A stretch of DNA of 64,000 nt from an uncultured Lachnospiraceae bacterium. GTDB taxonomy: Bacteria > Bacillota > Clostridia > Lachnospirales > Lachnospiraceae. Shown one piece after another: positions 51,538 through 60,276 of the stretch. The translations under genes and the position numbers were made by a program. Numbering within the stretch: position 1 is the first letter of the stretch; each line of letters begins with the position of its first letter. The notes under the pieces are model-generated. The model searched no databases and was not told the origin of the DNA. It was given only the letters and a program-made list of their open reading frames with translations. Where the stretch lies: NCBI GenBank assembly GCA_947650005.1, contig CANSTU010000001.1, positions 1-64,000 of the forward strand, written 5' to 3'.

Positions 51538-51578
51538 AGACGATTCCAATCTGCGCACTTTGGCGAAACTTATATAGT

Positions 51579-51609
51579 AAATCTATCTATCATACAACAG
51601 GATAGATTT
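51579..51609 (-). terminator. Possible hairpin after the Nudix remnant
   Basis: AAATCTATC (51579-51587) pairs with GATAGATTT (51601-51609) around 13 bases, in an AT-rich spacer. Confidence 0.35.
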
Positions 51610-51663
51610 CAAAATAAAACAAATTATATTTCCACTTAAAAATTTTCTGAACTTTTTCTGAAA

Positions 51664-51957
51664 TTAATTCCATGCGGATGACAGGATCCTCAGTCCCTCC
51701 TCTATCGCCCAATTTTGCGATTCCAGAACCATCTTCCCTTTTAAATCCTCACATTTAATCCAGCCCAATCGATGGCCTGCTTCCGTCGGCTCTTGCACCC
51801 TTTCCAATAATTCACCGGTATAATAGGTCTGAATCGGGTGAAAATATCCCTTGTCCGTTTGTACCACGCCGATTCGGCCGTTTTGGATCGGAACCAGATA
51901 CACCCCCTGCCTGTCCGCATATTTTGCCTTTTCTTTTTGTCCGAATATTTTATGCAT
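51664..51957 (-). pseudogene. Nudix hydrolase remnant lacking the Nudix box
   Basis: 97 residues. The start (DRQGVYLVPIQNGRIGVVQTDKGYF) and end (IQTYYTGELLERVQEPTEAGHRLGWIKCEDLKGKMV) match the flanks of a Nudix fold. The central catalytic box GX5EX7REUXEEXGU is absent, with GYF joined directly to HPIQTYY. An in-frame internal deletion is the simplest explanation. It starts within the last codons of the upstream GT2 gene (8-bp overlap), so it is still co-translated. Hydrolase activity is not expected. Confidence 0.65.
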
Positions 51958-53008
51958 TTTCGTCTTTCTGTTCTGTTAAGCCATCTTTCCCGGAACGATT
52001 GAAAGGGACTGAATTGTCTGAATTTTTTGTCTTCTCTTTCGCCTCTTTCCAGACAAATGATTCCACGATATAGCGTGGACGCGCTTTCGTCTCCAGATAT
52101 ATTTTTCCCACATATTCTCCCACAATTCCCAGAGAAAAAATCGTAAGACCTCCCATCAACAGGGATATGATCAAAGACGTGGTATAGCCAGGAATGTTAT
52201 TTCCGAAAGCCCAGTCCACAAGACAGTAAATGATCATAATAAAACTGAACAGCACCACGGCAAATCCCATACATGTGATCAGCTGGATCGGCCTGGTGCT
52301 CATGGAGGTAATGCCGTCAGTGGCCAGTGTCAGCATTTTTCCAAATGTATATTTAGAGCTACCCGCTTCCCGTTCCTTCACGTCAAAATAGACCACATCC
52401 GACTGAAAACCCATGGTGGGAATCAGCCCACGCAGGAACAGGTTCACTTCCTGGTACTCCGCCAGCGCATCCAGCGCCCTTTTGGACAACAGCCTGTAAT
52501 CCGCATGATTGCTCATCACATTGCAGCCCATCAAATGCATCAGGCCATAGAATATGTTCGCGGTGGTTTTCTTGAAAAAGCCGTCCGTGTTCCGATCGTT
52601 TCTCACACCATATACGATTTCACAGCCCTCCTGATAGCATACGAGGAATCGATCCAGCGCCTCGATGTCCTGCTGCAGATCCGCGTCAATGGTGACCACC
52701 ATGTCCGCATGGGCCCGGGCAGCCATCATGCCTGCAAGAATGGCACTTTGATGCCCGTAATTTCTGGAAAAGCTCAGGCCGCAGAATACCGGATTCTGCC
52801 CACACAATCCATGGATCAGATTCCAGGTGGCATCCCGGCTGCCATCGTTTACGAACATAATTTTGCTTTGGGAAGAGACCTTCCTGTCCGCCGTCAGGCG
52901 GTCCAGCTTGTCCTGCATTACCTGCGCGGTTTTGGGGAGGACTTCCTCTTCATTGTAGCAGGGAACTACCAAATATAGTGTATTGGGCCGTTTTTCTCTT
53001 TTTTCCAT
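51950..53008 (-). CDS. GT2 glycosyltransferase, GtrB/ArnC-like
   Basis: 352 residues from ATG 53008, which overlaps the upstream stop as TAATG. The frame could extend to a TTG at 53032, but that lies inside the upstream gene. The GT-A domain has LYLVVPCYNEEEVLPKTA, FVNDGSRDATW, SRNYGHQSAILAGM, TIDADLQQD and ANIFYGLMHLMGCNV, followed by two helices (about 235-255 and 270-292), as in enzymes that make undecaprenyl-phosphate-linked glucose or aminoarabinose. It supplies a lipid-linked sugar to a membrane GT-C enzyme, perhaps the DUF6056-like protein in the same series. Confidence 0.92.
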   Translation of the reverse strand: MEKREKRPNTLYLVVPCYNEEEVLPKTAQVMQDKLDRLTADRKVSSQSKIMFVNDGSRDATWNLIHGLCGQNPVFCGLSFSRNYGHQSAILAGMMAARAHADMVVTIDADLQQDIEALDRFLVCYQEGCEIVYGVRNDRNTDGFFKKTTANIFYGLMHLMGCNVMSNHADYRLLSKRALDALAEYQEVNLFLRGLIPTMGFQSDVVYFDVKEREAGSSKYTFGKMLTLATDGITSMSTRPIQLITCMGFAVVLFSFIMIIYCLVDWAFGNNIPGYTTSLIISLLMGGLTIFSLGIVGEYVGKIYLETKARPRYIVESFVWKEAKEKTKNSDNSVPFNRSGKDGLTEQKDENA

Positions 53009-54030
53009 TAGGATACCCATCCCCCAAACCAATCCACAAACCGTCTTAGCCCTTCCTTAATATCCGTCAAGGGCCTATAATCAAAGTCCTGCATCAAGTC
53101 ATCCACATCCGCGTAGGTCTGATAAACATCTCCGGGCTGCATGGGATAGTACTCCTTTTTTGCCTTCTTCCCCAAAGCCTCTTCCAGTGTCTCGATAAAA
53201 TCCATCAGCCGCACTGACCTATTGTTGCCTATATTATAGATTTTATAACGGTCTCCCGTCTCATTCGATACAGGCGGATTATTCAGCATGCGCGCGATCC
53301 CCTCCACAATATCGTCCACATAGGTAAAATCACGGTACATGTCACCATTATTGAAAATCTTGATCGGTTCCCCACGCCTGATTTTCTCGCTGAATCCAAA
53401 ATATGCCATGTCCGGCCTGCCATAGGGGCCATATACCGTAAAAAAACGCACCCCCGTGGAAGGAATTCCGTACAGATGGCTATAGGCGTATGCCATCAGC
53501 TCGTTGCTCTTTTTGGTGGCGGCGTACAGGCTCACTGGCCTGTCCACCGAATCGTTTACGGAAAAAGGCGTTTTTTTCTGATCACCGTACACGGAGGACG
53601 AGGAGGCGAACAACAGATGCGCCACCGGATGGCGGCCCTTATCGTAAGAATGGCGGCAGGCCTCCAGAATATTATAAAATCCGATCACATTGCTTTCCAT
53701 ATAGGAATCCGGGTTTTCGATGGAGTATCTCACGCCCGCCTGGGCCGCCAGGTTGACTACCACGTCCGGACAACCTTTTTCAAACGCCTCTGTCACGACC
53801 TTCCGGTCGGCAATGCTTCCGTACTGAAAATGAAAATTGGCATTTTGTTTCAATTGTTCCAGACGACATTCCTTCAGACGTACATCATAATAATCATTCA
53901 GGTTGTCCACTCCATAGACGGTATATCCTTCTTTCAAAAGACGGCTGGAAAGGTGATATCCGATAAAACCGGCCGCACCGGTTATCAGGAGCCTTTGGGT
54001 GGGGTTCGGTTCTTTATAATCTGGCCTCAT
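53008..54030 (-). CDS. NAD-dependent sugar epimerase, UDP-glucuronate 4-epimerase-like
   Basis: 340 residues of the extended SDR family. ITGAAGFIGYHLSSRLL binds NAD, VYGVDNLNDYYDVRLKECRLEQL is the signature seen in UDP-glucuronate 4-epimerases, and SSSSVYGDQKKTPF with SLYAATKKSNEL gives the Ser/Tyr/Lys triad. RFFTVYGPYGRPDMAYF follows. It would form UDP-galacturonate or a similar UDP-sugar in the cytoplasm. ATAAGGAGAACAC before ATG 54030 is a strong ribosome binding site, and a good promoter lies at 54204-54231. It is the first gene of the minus-strand series reaching 43.7 kb. Confidence 0.92.
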   Translation of the reverse strand: MRPDYKEPNPTQRLLITGAAGFIGYHLSSRLLKEGYTVYGVDNLNDYYDVRLKECRLEQLKQNANFHFQYGSIADRKVVTEAFEKGCPDVVVNLAAQAGVRYSIENPDSYMESNVIGFYNILEACRHSYDKGRHPVAHLLFASSSSVYGDQKKTPFSVNDSVDRPVSLYAATKKSNELMAYAYSHLYGIPSTGVRFFTVYGPYGRPDMAYFGFSEKIRRGEPIKIFNNGDMYRDFTYVDDIVEGIARMLNNPPVSNETGDRYKIYNIGNNRSVRLMDFIETLEEALGKKAKKEYYPMQPGDVYQTYADVDDLMQDFDYRPLTDIKEGLRRFVDWFGGWVS

Positions 54031-54119
54031 GTGTTCTCCTTATTTGCAAGTCCTTTTGGTGGGATTTTTTGTTATCCCTCAAAATCGTCCCACGAATCAG
54101 TTCATTTTTATACTCCTGC

Positions 54120-54144
54120 ATATCGCAAGCAGAGCTTGCGATAT
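54120..54144. repeat. Palindromic repeat, second copy of the 11045 family
   Basis: ATATCGCAAGC and GCTTGCGATAT pair around aga. Flanks cctgc and cc.tcaat.aag match the copy at 11045-11067. It lies in the epimerase leader, between promoter and start codon. Confidence 0.75.
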
Positions 54145-54203
54145 ACCATCAATAAAGAGTCTGAAATGATGTTTCAAACTTCTATCATTCTATCACTTTG
54201 ACT

Positions 54204-54231
54204 ATTATACCAAATAAATCCGGCGCGTCAA
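54204..54231 (-). promoter_or_regulatory. Strong promoter of the epimerase-led operon
   Basis: On the minus strand TTGACG (54231-54226), 16 bases, TATAAT (54209-54204), with TTGG before the -10. The leader of about 170 bp includes the palindrome at 54120-54144. Confidence 0.7.
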
Positions 54232-54253
54232 ATTCCTGTTCCTTTCTTGCCAT

Positions 54254-54898
54254 TCATCTAAACTTATCCACGAACCAAATCAGTGTATATTGATTTTTCT
54301 TTCTGTCAAATCGAATGGCCCGTTTTCCCAATACTATGGACAGTAAAACTCCTATTACAGCTGCTCTTCCATCCAAAATGCCCAGCATATACCAAGCTGC
54401 CATCCCCAGCAGAAAAGCGAGGGATAGGTTTTTATAAAGAGTATATGCAGAAGAATAGTTATGAATACGTTTGTACTCCGCACTTACCTGAACAATTCCA
54501 TGTATATATGGCATATAGCGTTTCAGAATGTTCACATCAGCACTTTTCAGCGTTTCATCAGTTACACCGGATTTTTTCAGAGCCTCCACTACCTGTTTCA
54601 TATCCAATCCGCTTTCATAAAACGCTGCCTCCATCCGGCTCCTGCCCCCAAACCGCCCTGCAAGCTTCCGCACCCCCGCAAATGCCAGCTTTGAAAGTTC
54701 CGACAAGGCAATACCAAGGACATAAGAGGCAACCGCAAATGCCAGATAGAACGCTCCTGTATATTTCTCATACAGAACTGGGAGCTCCTCCGGAAAATCC
54801 GGGTAACATCCCCCAATAATAATCATCAGAAGCACGCTTCCGGAAAGCATGTATGCCAGCAGGTCATACAAGGTGATTTTCTCTATGATGCTGTCCAT
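54254..54898 (-). CDS. Four-helix membrane protein, RADAR accessory candidate
   Basis: 214 residues from ATG 54898 (GGAGGAGACGC directly upstream). Two helices (about 13-31 and 45-68) are followed by a ~70-residue cytoplasmic part (SGLDMKQVVEALKKSGVTDETLKSADVNILKRY), two more helices (about 145-170) and a basic end. It overlaps the RdrB-like gene by 35 bp, so it belongs to that operon. Some RADAR loci carry a small membrane protein (SLATT-type or Csx27-like), and this gene occupies that place. Its own family could not be fixed by eye. Confidence 0.8.
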   Translation of the reverse strand: MDSIIEKITLYDLLAYMLSGSVLLMIIIGGCYPDFPEELPVLYEKYTGAFYLAFAVASYVLGIALSELSKLAFAGVRKLAGRFGGRSRMEAAFYESGLDMKQVVEALKKSGVTDETLKSADVNILKRYMPYIHGIVQVSAEYKRIHNYSSAYTLYKNLSLAFLLGMAAWYMLGILDGRAAVIGVLLSIVLGKRAIRFDRKKNQYTLIWFVDKFR

Positions 54899-57476
54899 GC
54901 GTCTCCTCCTCCCCCCATTGCGGCGGCCTATATTCTCCAAAGCTCTGTAGATTCCCCATTTCCCTCACATTATCGATCCATTGATAGATCATTTGCCGAT
55001 TATACACCGTTTTCCCCTCTTCATCCCTTACATGCTCCAGAGCACAGGCCATCAATGCATATTCATTTTCCAGGGAGGTGCGGAAAACGCCCTTGTCATC
55101 CGTATTAATCGATACATTCATCTGAGGACATGCGGACAGCTTTTCCACCTCCCAGGTCATTCCCCTATTATAGAGCCGGACAATGGGGTGTTCGTCATAA
55201 CGCCCAATCGGGCTGATGGCCAGATTAGAAGACGGATTTGTTTCCACTCCGATCCCCCTCTGTGCGAACTCCATTCCCATTACGCGCTGCACCGCTTCCA
55301 CTCCCCGCACATATTGAGGTGAAACATGTACCTGAATGGCCTTTCCTCCCACATTCCTTACATTCCAATCATAATGATACAGATAATAAAGGAATCCGAC
55401 CTCCTCCCGTTCCCGGCTTTCGAACCTTTCCGGATACTTTCGGTTTACCATCCATTCCCGCGCACGCACCTCATATTTATCAAATCTTCCCTTTAAATAC
55501 AGTTCCGGATCATCGCCCCGAAGCTTCCAGGCCTCATAATACAGATAAATGTTTCCAGGCCATGCCCTTTTTTCCATCGTGCTTCCGTAAATCTGGGAAA
55601 AATAAAAATCAAAATCCCTGAGCAGCTGTTCCTTCAGGACGTCCATGCCCTCTATACCGTACTCTGCCAGCTTATGATAAAGCCACACCACATTGTCCAA
55701 ATAATCCTGCTGCGGCAATACAATCGTATTTTCTTTAAAGAGATACCACTTTCCCACATCAATTCCCAAAACCGTACCATGTCCGATGCGGTCTCCACAT
55801 CTCAGATTCAGAAAATGAACTGCCTCATCCACAGACCTTAAGCCGTCTACCACATCAAGGAAATCCTCACCCACATGATAGGTTAGCTTCAGCTGTCCCG
55901 GGCACTCCTCCTCAAAAATTCTATCCACAATATGTTCCGCAAGGAAACGATATACCGATGCAAAAACTTCCGGACGGCATCCAATTTCCTGGGAGCAGGC
56001 GTCTACGCCCCGTAGCTGCAACGCTTCCTCCCAATATCTTTCTCTGAAATGACGAATTCCGTTGGCGATTTCCTTCAGCTCCAGTCTTTTACGGTAGTGC
56101 CTGCAACAAAGTCCTTGGAAGCAAAGCGGAGCCGGCAGAGGGCCTTCATTCCCCTTCGTGAAATGGAATACAAAATAATACCTGGATTTTGGAATCGGAT
56201 ATTCCTTTTCACTCAAAATCTCGTTGATCTCCCTCACCATGGCGGCATTCTGATCCGCCGTCTTCTTCGGAACCACCCGCAGTTCCAACGAATGGACGTT
56301 TCCGCTCTCCAGGCTTCCCCAGACTGCGCTTTTCACCATTTTCCGGCTATCCGGATAGGGGCTTTTTCTGTGGCTGTAGATCGAAAAATTTTCAAATCCC
56401 ACCATCCCATTTACCTGAAGGAACTCCCCCCGGATGCTGTTCTTGATCACCTGATAGGCATAGAACCACTGATAACAGATATCCGGCAGTTTCCTTTCGG
56501 CCAGTTCGTCCCGCAGCACCCGGTAAGCCAGCCACCGTTCCCCCGCGAACCAGCCATTCACCTCCCGCTCTGCCGCATCGGTTCCATAGGATGCATAATC
56601 CATGTATTCCTCTCCGTCAGCCAGCAAGGCATATTCCCTAACATAATCTATCATCTTCTGGATTTGGAAATAATAAACCTTAATGTCACCCTTTCCCGAC
56701 AGGAGCCATTCGATCCACTTCATGTCGGAATCCTCCTTCGCGGCAAACTCTTCTATCTTCCATCCGATCAGACGGTACATGAGACAGATCCGGATCAGCG
56801 CCGCTTTCAGGATCCTGTCCGAAAAGGAATCCTCCCCGTATTTTGTACTATAGTGCTCCCGCGATACCCTCTGCTCTTTCTCAATCTCGGCCGCCACCCT
56901 ATGCAGAATCCCATCCCCCACATGGTTCATCAGATACGACCATGAAAGATGAAAATAGGGTGCCGAGCCGTACAGATGAAAATGGTTATCCGATATCCCC
57001 CGACCCACGATACGAGCCAGCTGCATATTGTCATGGGAAACCGTCACGTTCCAGCAAAAGTCCGTATGGCTTTCCCGCAACCTTTTATATCGCATCGCCA
57101 AAAAGGCGCATACCAAAAGTTCCTCGTCCACATGATTCGTCACTTCCCTGAAACGCAGCAATTTCCTGTAGACGCACCGCACCTGTCCGCCATCCATTGT
57201 GAGAAGCTGTTCCGCCAGTTCCTCCAAGGCTGCAAAAACATTCAACCCGCTCCGTCCTTCCATGCCTGCAAAGGGATGTCCCTCTTCTCCAACGCTCCTC
57301 CCGATATATTGGTAAAGCTGCTCTTCCTCCGTATCGCTGTGCCGAGCGTCATAGGCCCGTGCCACGCTGACGAATTCTTCCCGCGGAAACGCATCGTATC
57401 TGACGCGGTTTCCCAGAATTGCCTGTATAGATACATAACTATAGTAAATCTTTACGATACCATCCAGATTAAACAC
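54864..57476 (-). CDS. rdrB: RdrB-like divergent adenosine deaminase (RADAR defence)
   Basis: 870 residues starting at GTG 57476 (AAGG close upstream). Adenosine deaminase residues are all present but widely spread: H165 and H167 in DNHFHLYGSA, H534 and E537 in TYHVGED, DRIGHG at 562-567, NPSSN at 747-751, and the Asp pair in SINTDD (789-794). A ~350-residue insertion between the first and second motifs, and the total length, match RdrB rather than housekeeping deaminases (~340 residues). RdrB deaminates adenine nucleotides or RNA on phage infection. It follows the RdrA-like gene by 21 bp in the same reading frame and is coupled to a membrane protein gene. Confidence 0.9.
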   Translation of the reverse strand: MFNLDGIVKIYYSYVSIQAILGNRVRYDAFPREEFVSVARAYDARHSDTEEEQLYQYIGRSVGEEGHPFAGMEGRSGLNVFAALEELAEQLLTMDGGQVRCVYRKLLRFREVTNHVDEELLVCAFLAMRYKRLRESHTDFCWNVTVSHDNMQLARIVGRGISDNHFHLYGSAPYFHLSWSYLMNHVGDGILHRVAAEIEKEQRVSREHYSTKYGEDSFSDRILKAALIRICLMYRLIGWKIEEFAAKEDSDMKWIEWLLSGKGDIKVYYFQIQKMIDYVREYALLADGEEYMDYASYGTDAAEREVNGWFAGERWLAYRVLRDELAERKLPDICYQWFYAYQVIKNSIRGEFLQVNGMVGFENFSIYSHRKSPYPDSRKMVKSAVWGSLESGNVHSLELRVVPKKTADQNAAMVREINEILSEKEYPIPKSRYYFVFHFTKGNEGPLPAPLCFQGLCCRHYRKRLELKEIANGIRHFRERYWEEALQLRGVDACSQEIGCRPEVFASVYRFLAEHIVDRIFEEECPGQLKLTYHVGEDFLDVVDGLRSVDEAVHFLNLRCGDRIGHGTVLGIDVGKWYLFKENTIVLPQQDYLDNVVWLYHKLAEYGIEGMDVLKEQLLRDFDFYFSQIYGSTMEKRAWPGNIYLYYEAWKLRGDDPELYLKGRFDKYEVRAREWMVNRKYPERFESREREEVGFLYYLYHYDWNVRNVGGKAIQVHVSPQYVRGVEAVQRVMGMEFAQRGIGVETNPSSNLAISPIGRYDEHPIVRLYNRGMTWEVEKLSACPQMNVSINTDDKGVFRTSLENEYALMACALEHVRDEEGKTVYNRQMIYQWIDNVREMGNLQSFGEYRPPQWGEEETHGQHHRENHLV

Positions 57477-57497
57477 TTTGCCTTGCCCATCCCCCTC

Positions 57498-60122
57498 CTA
57501 AGGCTCCTCATCCTGCCTATCCGCTTTCAGCATTGTCCCCGGTGTCACCGCCAAGCTTTTGATCGTCTGGAACAGAATCTCATTAAACTGCGTCCCATCT
57601 AACGATGTCTCCTGATAAGGCTTCGGTGCATTTCCCTCCATACGTAGCCCAAAGGCACGAATAAAAGGGCATTCTACGAAGTTATCATACAGTTTGGGCG
57701 ACTCCACCTCCATGCAGATGTTTTTATAATAGTTGTCCTCTTCATAGAGTTCCTGGGCTATGTATCCATATATTCTGCACAGATGGCTGTATAGCTGCGC
57801 CGGACGGATCCTCTCTTCCATCCGTTCTTCCACCATACGTCTGACTCGCTTCATCACATTATAGCATAAGTCAAGATTATAAAATGGAAATTCCGCCTTT
57901 TGCCAGTTCTTGGTCTGGTTCGTTCTTTTCTTCCAAATGGAATGGGCAGATGCCTTCTTTATAAATTCTTTCCCATCTTTTTCTAGAACCGGCCCATGCC
58001 CCTTTCTATCTGCCCAGTCATACACTTCCCTCCACATATTTTCCACCAGCCGCTTATGGAAGTTTCCTTCATCATCACTTCCTATTTCTTTTCCAATAAA
58101 ACCAAAGATATCAAAAGAGGCCGTATCAGCGTTGCTCGTGATGACAATCTGCAGATTTTGGTTGTTTCTGCCTGAAAAGATCATAAACCTCCATTCCGGA
58201 AGAATACTTTTACCGGTATTATCCTGGAAATCCGCAAAAAGAAGCTGCAGGCACTCCAGGTATGGCACCAGTTCGATCATCCGCCCGCATATTTCCCGAA
58301 ATACGTTGTCTTCTTCAGGCCAGTCATATTCCAGCTCGATTTCCAGATTGGACACCTGTCCGCGACGAATAAAGCCAAAGTCTCTTATTACCTGACTCGA
58401 TGACTCCGGATTCATGGCTATCAACGGGGCGCTTCCTTTGAACCAGGTTCCCCCAAAAGTATGACCGAGCAACCCTCTTAAACGGGTTTCTGCCCTCTTC
58501 CACGCATCCTGATGATGATTATTCCGATAGCTGTAATATTCCCGTACCATTTCCGAGGTAAAGGAAGCCAGCAGACAGTGCACCAACACCTTGTCCTCAT
58601 AATTTTCCCTTCCAAGGAGATACAGTTCCTCTAGAAGATCCCCATAGCAGTAATGCAATTCGTCCACATTATCCTGAATGCCATTTCCGGATAGGCCCGG
58701 ACATCTGTACCCGTGGATGAAAACCACCGCATATGCCGCCCTCTGGGCCACATTCCTGTCAAGTATCCTTTGAAAAATATCCAACTGGTCATCTTCCAGG
58801 GTTTGCTGCGCCATACGGTTCGTAATATCCATATTGAACCGTTCATGGTTACGGTCATACAGGTACATGGCGGTTTCCTGCCCTTTCTCCTCTTTCGCAT
58901 TCCCTGCTTCCACCCGGAAGAGGGAATTTAGGAAATGGTTGTAGGATACCAGTTCTCGAACCGTTCCGGTCATGCTGAAATGCGGTTCCTTTCCTAACCC
59001 GTCGTAATAAATGGACATCCCGGCCGCAATTTTCCTAAGTATAAATTCCTTTAGATAATCCTCATGTCCTGCTTCCTCCACACGGGCCTTCCTGAACAGG
59101 ATATCCCTGTCCGGCAGATAAATCCGGTTGGAAAGGGGCAGCACTTTCAAAAGATAGTCGTTGTTCAGCTTCTTGGCATGTTTACTGATCCTTTCATATT
59201 CTTCATGAAGGTTGTGCTTGGACATCAGTTCATTCACGAAATAGGTTTCACAGTTTCTGCGCATCTGCCTATAGTCAATCGCCACTAAAATCAGGATTCT
59301 GGGATCGGACAGGTATTTATGAAGCTGTTCCAGCATCCCATATCCTTTCTTCAGGTTCAGATCCAGATCATCCACCGTTATTACAAGATATGTCTTTTCC
59401 CCGTGATCCTTTCTGTCGATAAACTCCAGGAAATGCCCCAGCAGTTTTTCAAAGGCCTCCCTGGTCTTTAAGCTGCTGGAAACATTCCTCAACTTCACCA
59501 GGACAGATTCTCCCAGCACCTCCCGTCTTTCCCCATGGCCCACATTACTGTATGTCTTATACACCTCATCGAACTCCCTCATGATCGTTTTCACCAGTTC
59601 GTCCCCGGCAAAAACACCACTCCGCCCACTCGCCCGCTGTTCGAATAGCTGATACATATTGGCCCAAATCAGCTCGATCAAATCTTCCTCCGCCTCGAGA
59701 ACAGAGGCGTCGATGGGCGGCATCATATAAAACTGGCATCCCTTCCCCATTTCCTCCTGGCCGGCCAGTTCTTCCTTCCATACTTCCGCCCGCTCGGGAT
59801 AATGGTACAGCAGTCTGCAGAACTCGTTTACAGCCGTCGTTTTTCCGCTTCCGCGCGTCCCGATAAATGCAAAAATATTGCTGTCCACATTGTTCCTCAG
59901 CCGCCCTGCCTCCGGGATGTGCGGTTCCTCCGTCCTGCGCCGCCGATTTTCTATCCATCCCTCATGGCGCCTGATATGATTGGAAATCGCTTTCAGGGTC
60001 TCAACGTAACACCCCCGGTACAACGGAAACTCTATCCCCAGCCTCATGTCCTTTTCCACTCTTTGGGGATCCCGCTCGTCCTCCTCCAAAATGATCCTCA
60101 GTTCGTCCTGTCCATATGCCAT
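57498..60122 (-). CDS. rdrA: RdrA-like P-loop ATPase (RADAR defence)
   Basis: 874 residues from ATG 60122, with GGAGGAAGGGAG upstream. The open frame runs on to 60308 but crosses the hairpin element. Walker A is GTRGSGKT (88-95) in NIFAFIGTRGSGKTTAVNEF. Walker B is LVITVDDLDLN near 240-250, followed by GYGMLEQLHKYLSDPRILILVAID, a KAP/STAND-like order. The rest is a long helical region without recognised domains. Length, fold and its position directly before an RdrB-like deaminase match RdrA, which forms a ring that binds RdrB shells and triggers deamination. Identification rests on architecture and pairing, not on an alignment. Confidence 0.88.
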   Translation of the reverse strand: MAYGQDELRIILEEDERDPQRVEKDMRLGIEFPLYRGCYVETLKAISNHIRRHEGWIENRRRRTEEPHIPEAGRLRNNVDSNIFAFIGTRGSGKTTAVNEFCRLLYHYPERAEVWKEELAGQEEMGKGCQFYMMPPIDASVLEAEEDLIELIWANMYQLFEQRASGRSGVFAGDELVKTIMREFDEVYKTYSNVGHGERREVLGESVLVKLRNVSSSLKTREAFEKLLGHFLEFIDRKDHGEKTYLVITVDDLDLNLKKGYGMLEQLHKYLSDPRILILVAIDYRQMRRNCETYFVNELMSKHNLHEEYERISKHAKKLNNDYLLKVLPLSNRIYLPDRDILFRKARVEEAGHEDYLKEFILRKIAAGMSIYYDGLGKEPHFSMTGTVRELVSYNHFLNSLFRVEAGNAKEEKGQETAMYLYDRNHERFNMDITNRMAQQTLEDDQLDIFQRILDRNVAQRAAYAVVFIHGYRCPGLSGNGIQDNVDELHYCYGDLLEELYLLGRENYEDKVLVHCLLASFTSEMVREYYSYRNNHHQDAWKRAETRLRGLLGHTFGGTWFKGSAPLIAMNPESSSQVIRDFGFIRRGQVSNLEIELEYDWPEEDNVFREICGRMIELVPYLECLQLLFADFQDNTGKSILPEWRFMIFSGRNNQNLQIVITSNADTASFDIFGFIGKEIGSDDEGNFHKRLVENMWREVYDWADRKGHGPVLEKDGKEFIKKASAHSIWKKRTNQTKNWQKAEFPFYNLDLCYNVMKRVRRMVEERMEERIRPAQLYSHLCRIYGYIAQELYEEDNYYKNICMEVESPKLYDNFVECPFIRAFGLRMEGNAPKPYQETSLDGTQFNEILFQTIKSLAVTPGTMLKADRQDEEP

Positions 60123-60158
60123 GCTCCCTTCCTCCTTCGTCCCTCCGCCTGGAACAAG

Positions 60159-60255
60159 AGGCTGTTGCACTTTATGCCAGTTACCGTAATATATGATTAT
60201 GGCATTTGAAAAACCTTGCCATGTATTGCGGCAACCTGCCCTTTTGCAACAGCCT
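60159..60255. repeat. Long imperfect palindrome (97 bp) between the TPR gene and rdrA
   Basis: AGGCTGTTGCA (60159-60169) matches TGCAACAGCCT at 60245-60255. Inside, GTTACCGTAATATATG and the reverse complement of the right arm, GTTGCCGCAATACATG, agree at 13 of 16 positions with only transitions between them. The element resembles terminal repeats of a MITE or a strong RNA hairpin. It could end the upstream transcript or control rdrA expression. Confidence 0.7.
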
Positions 60256-60276
60256 CCTGTAAAGAAAAGAGAGAGT

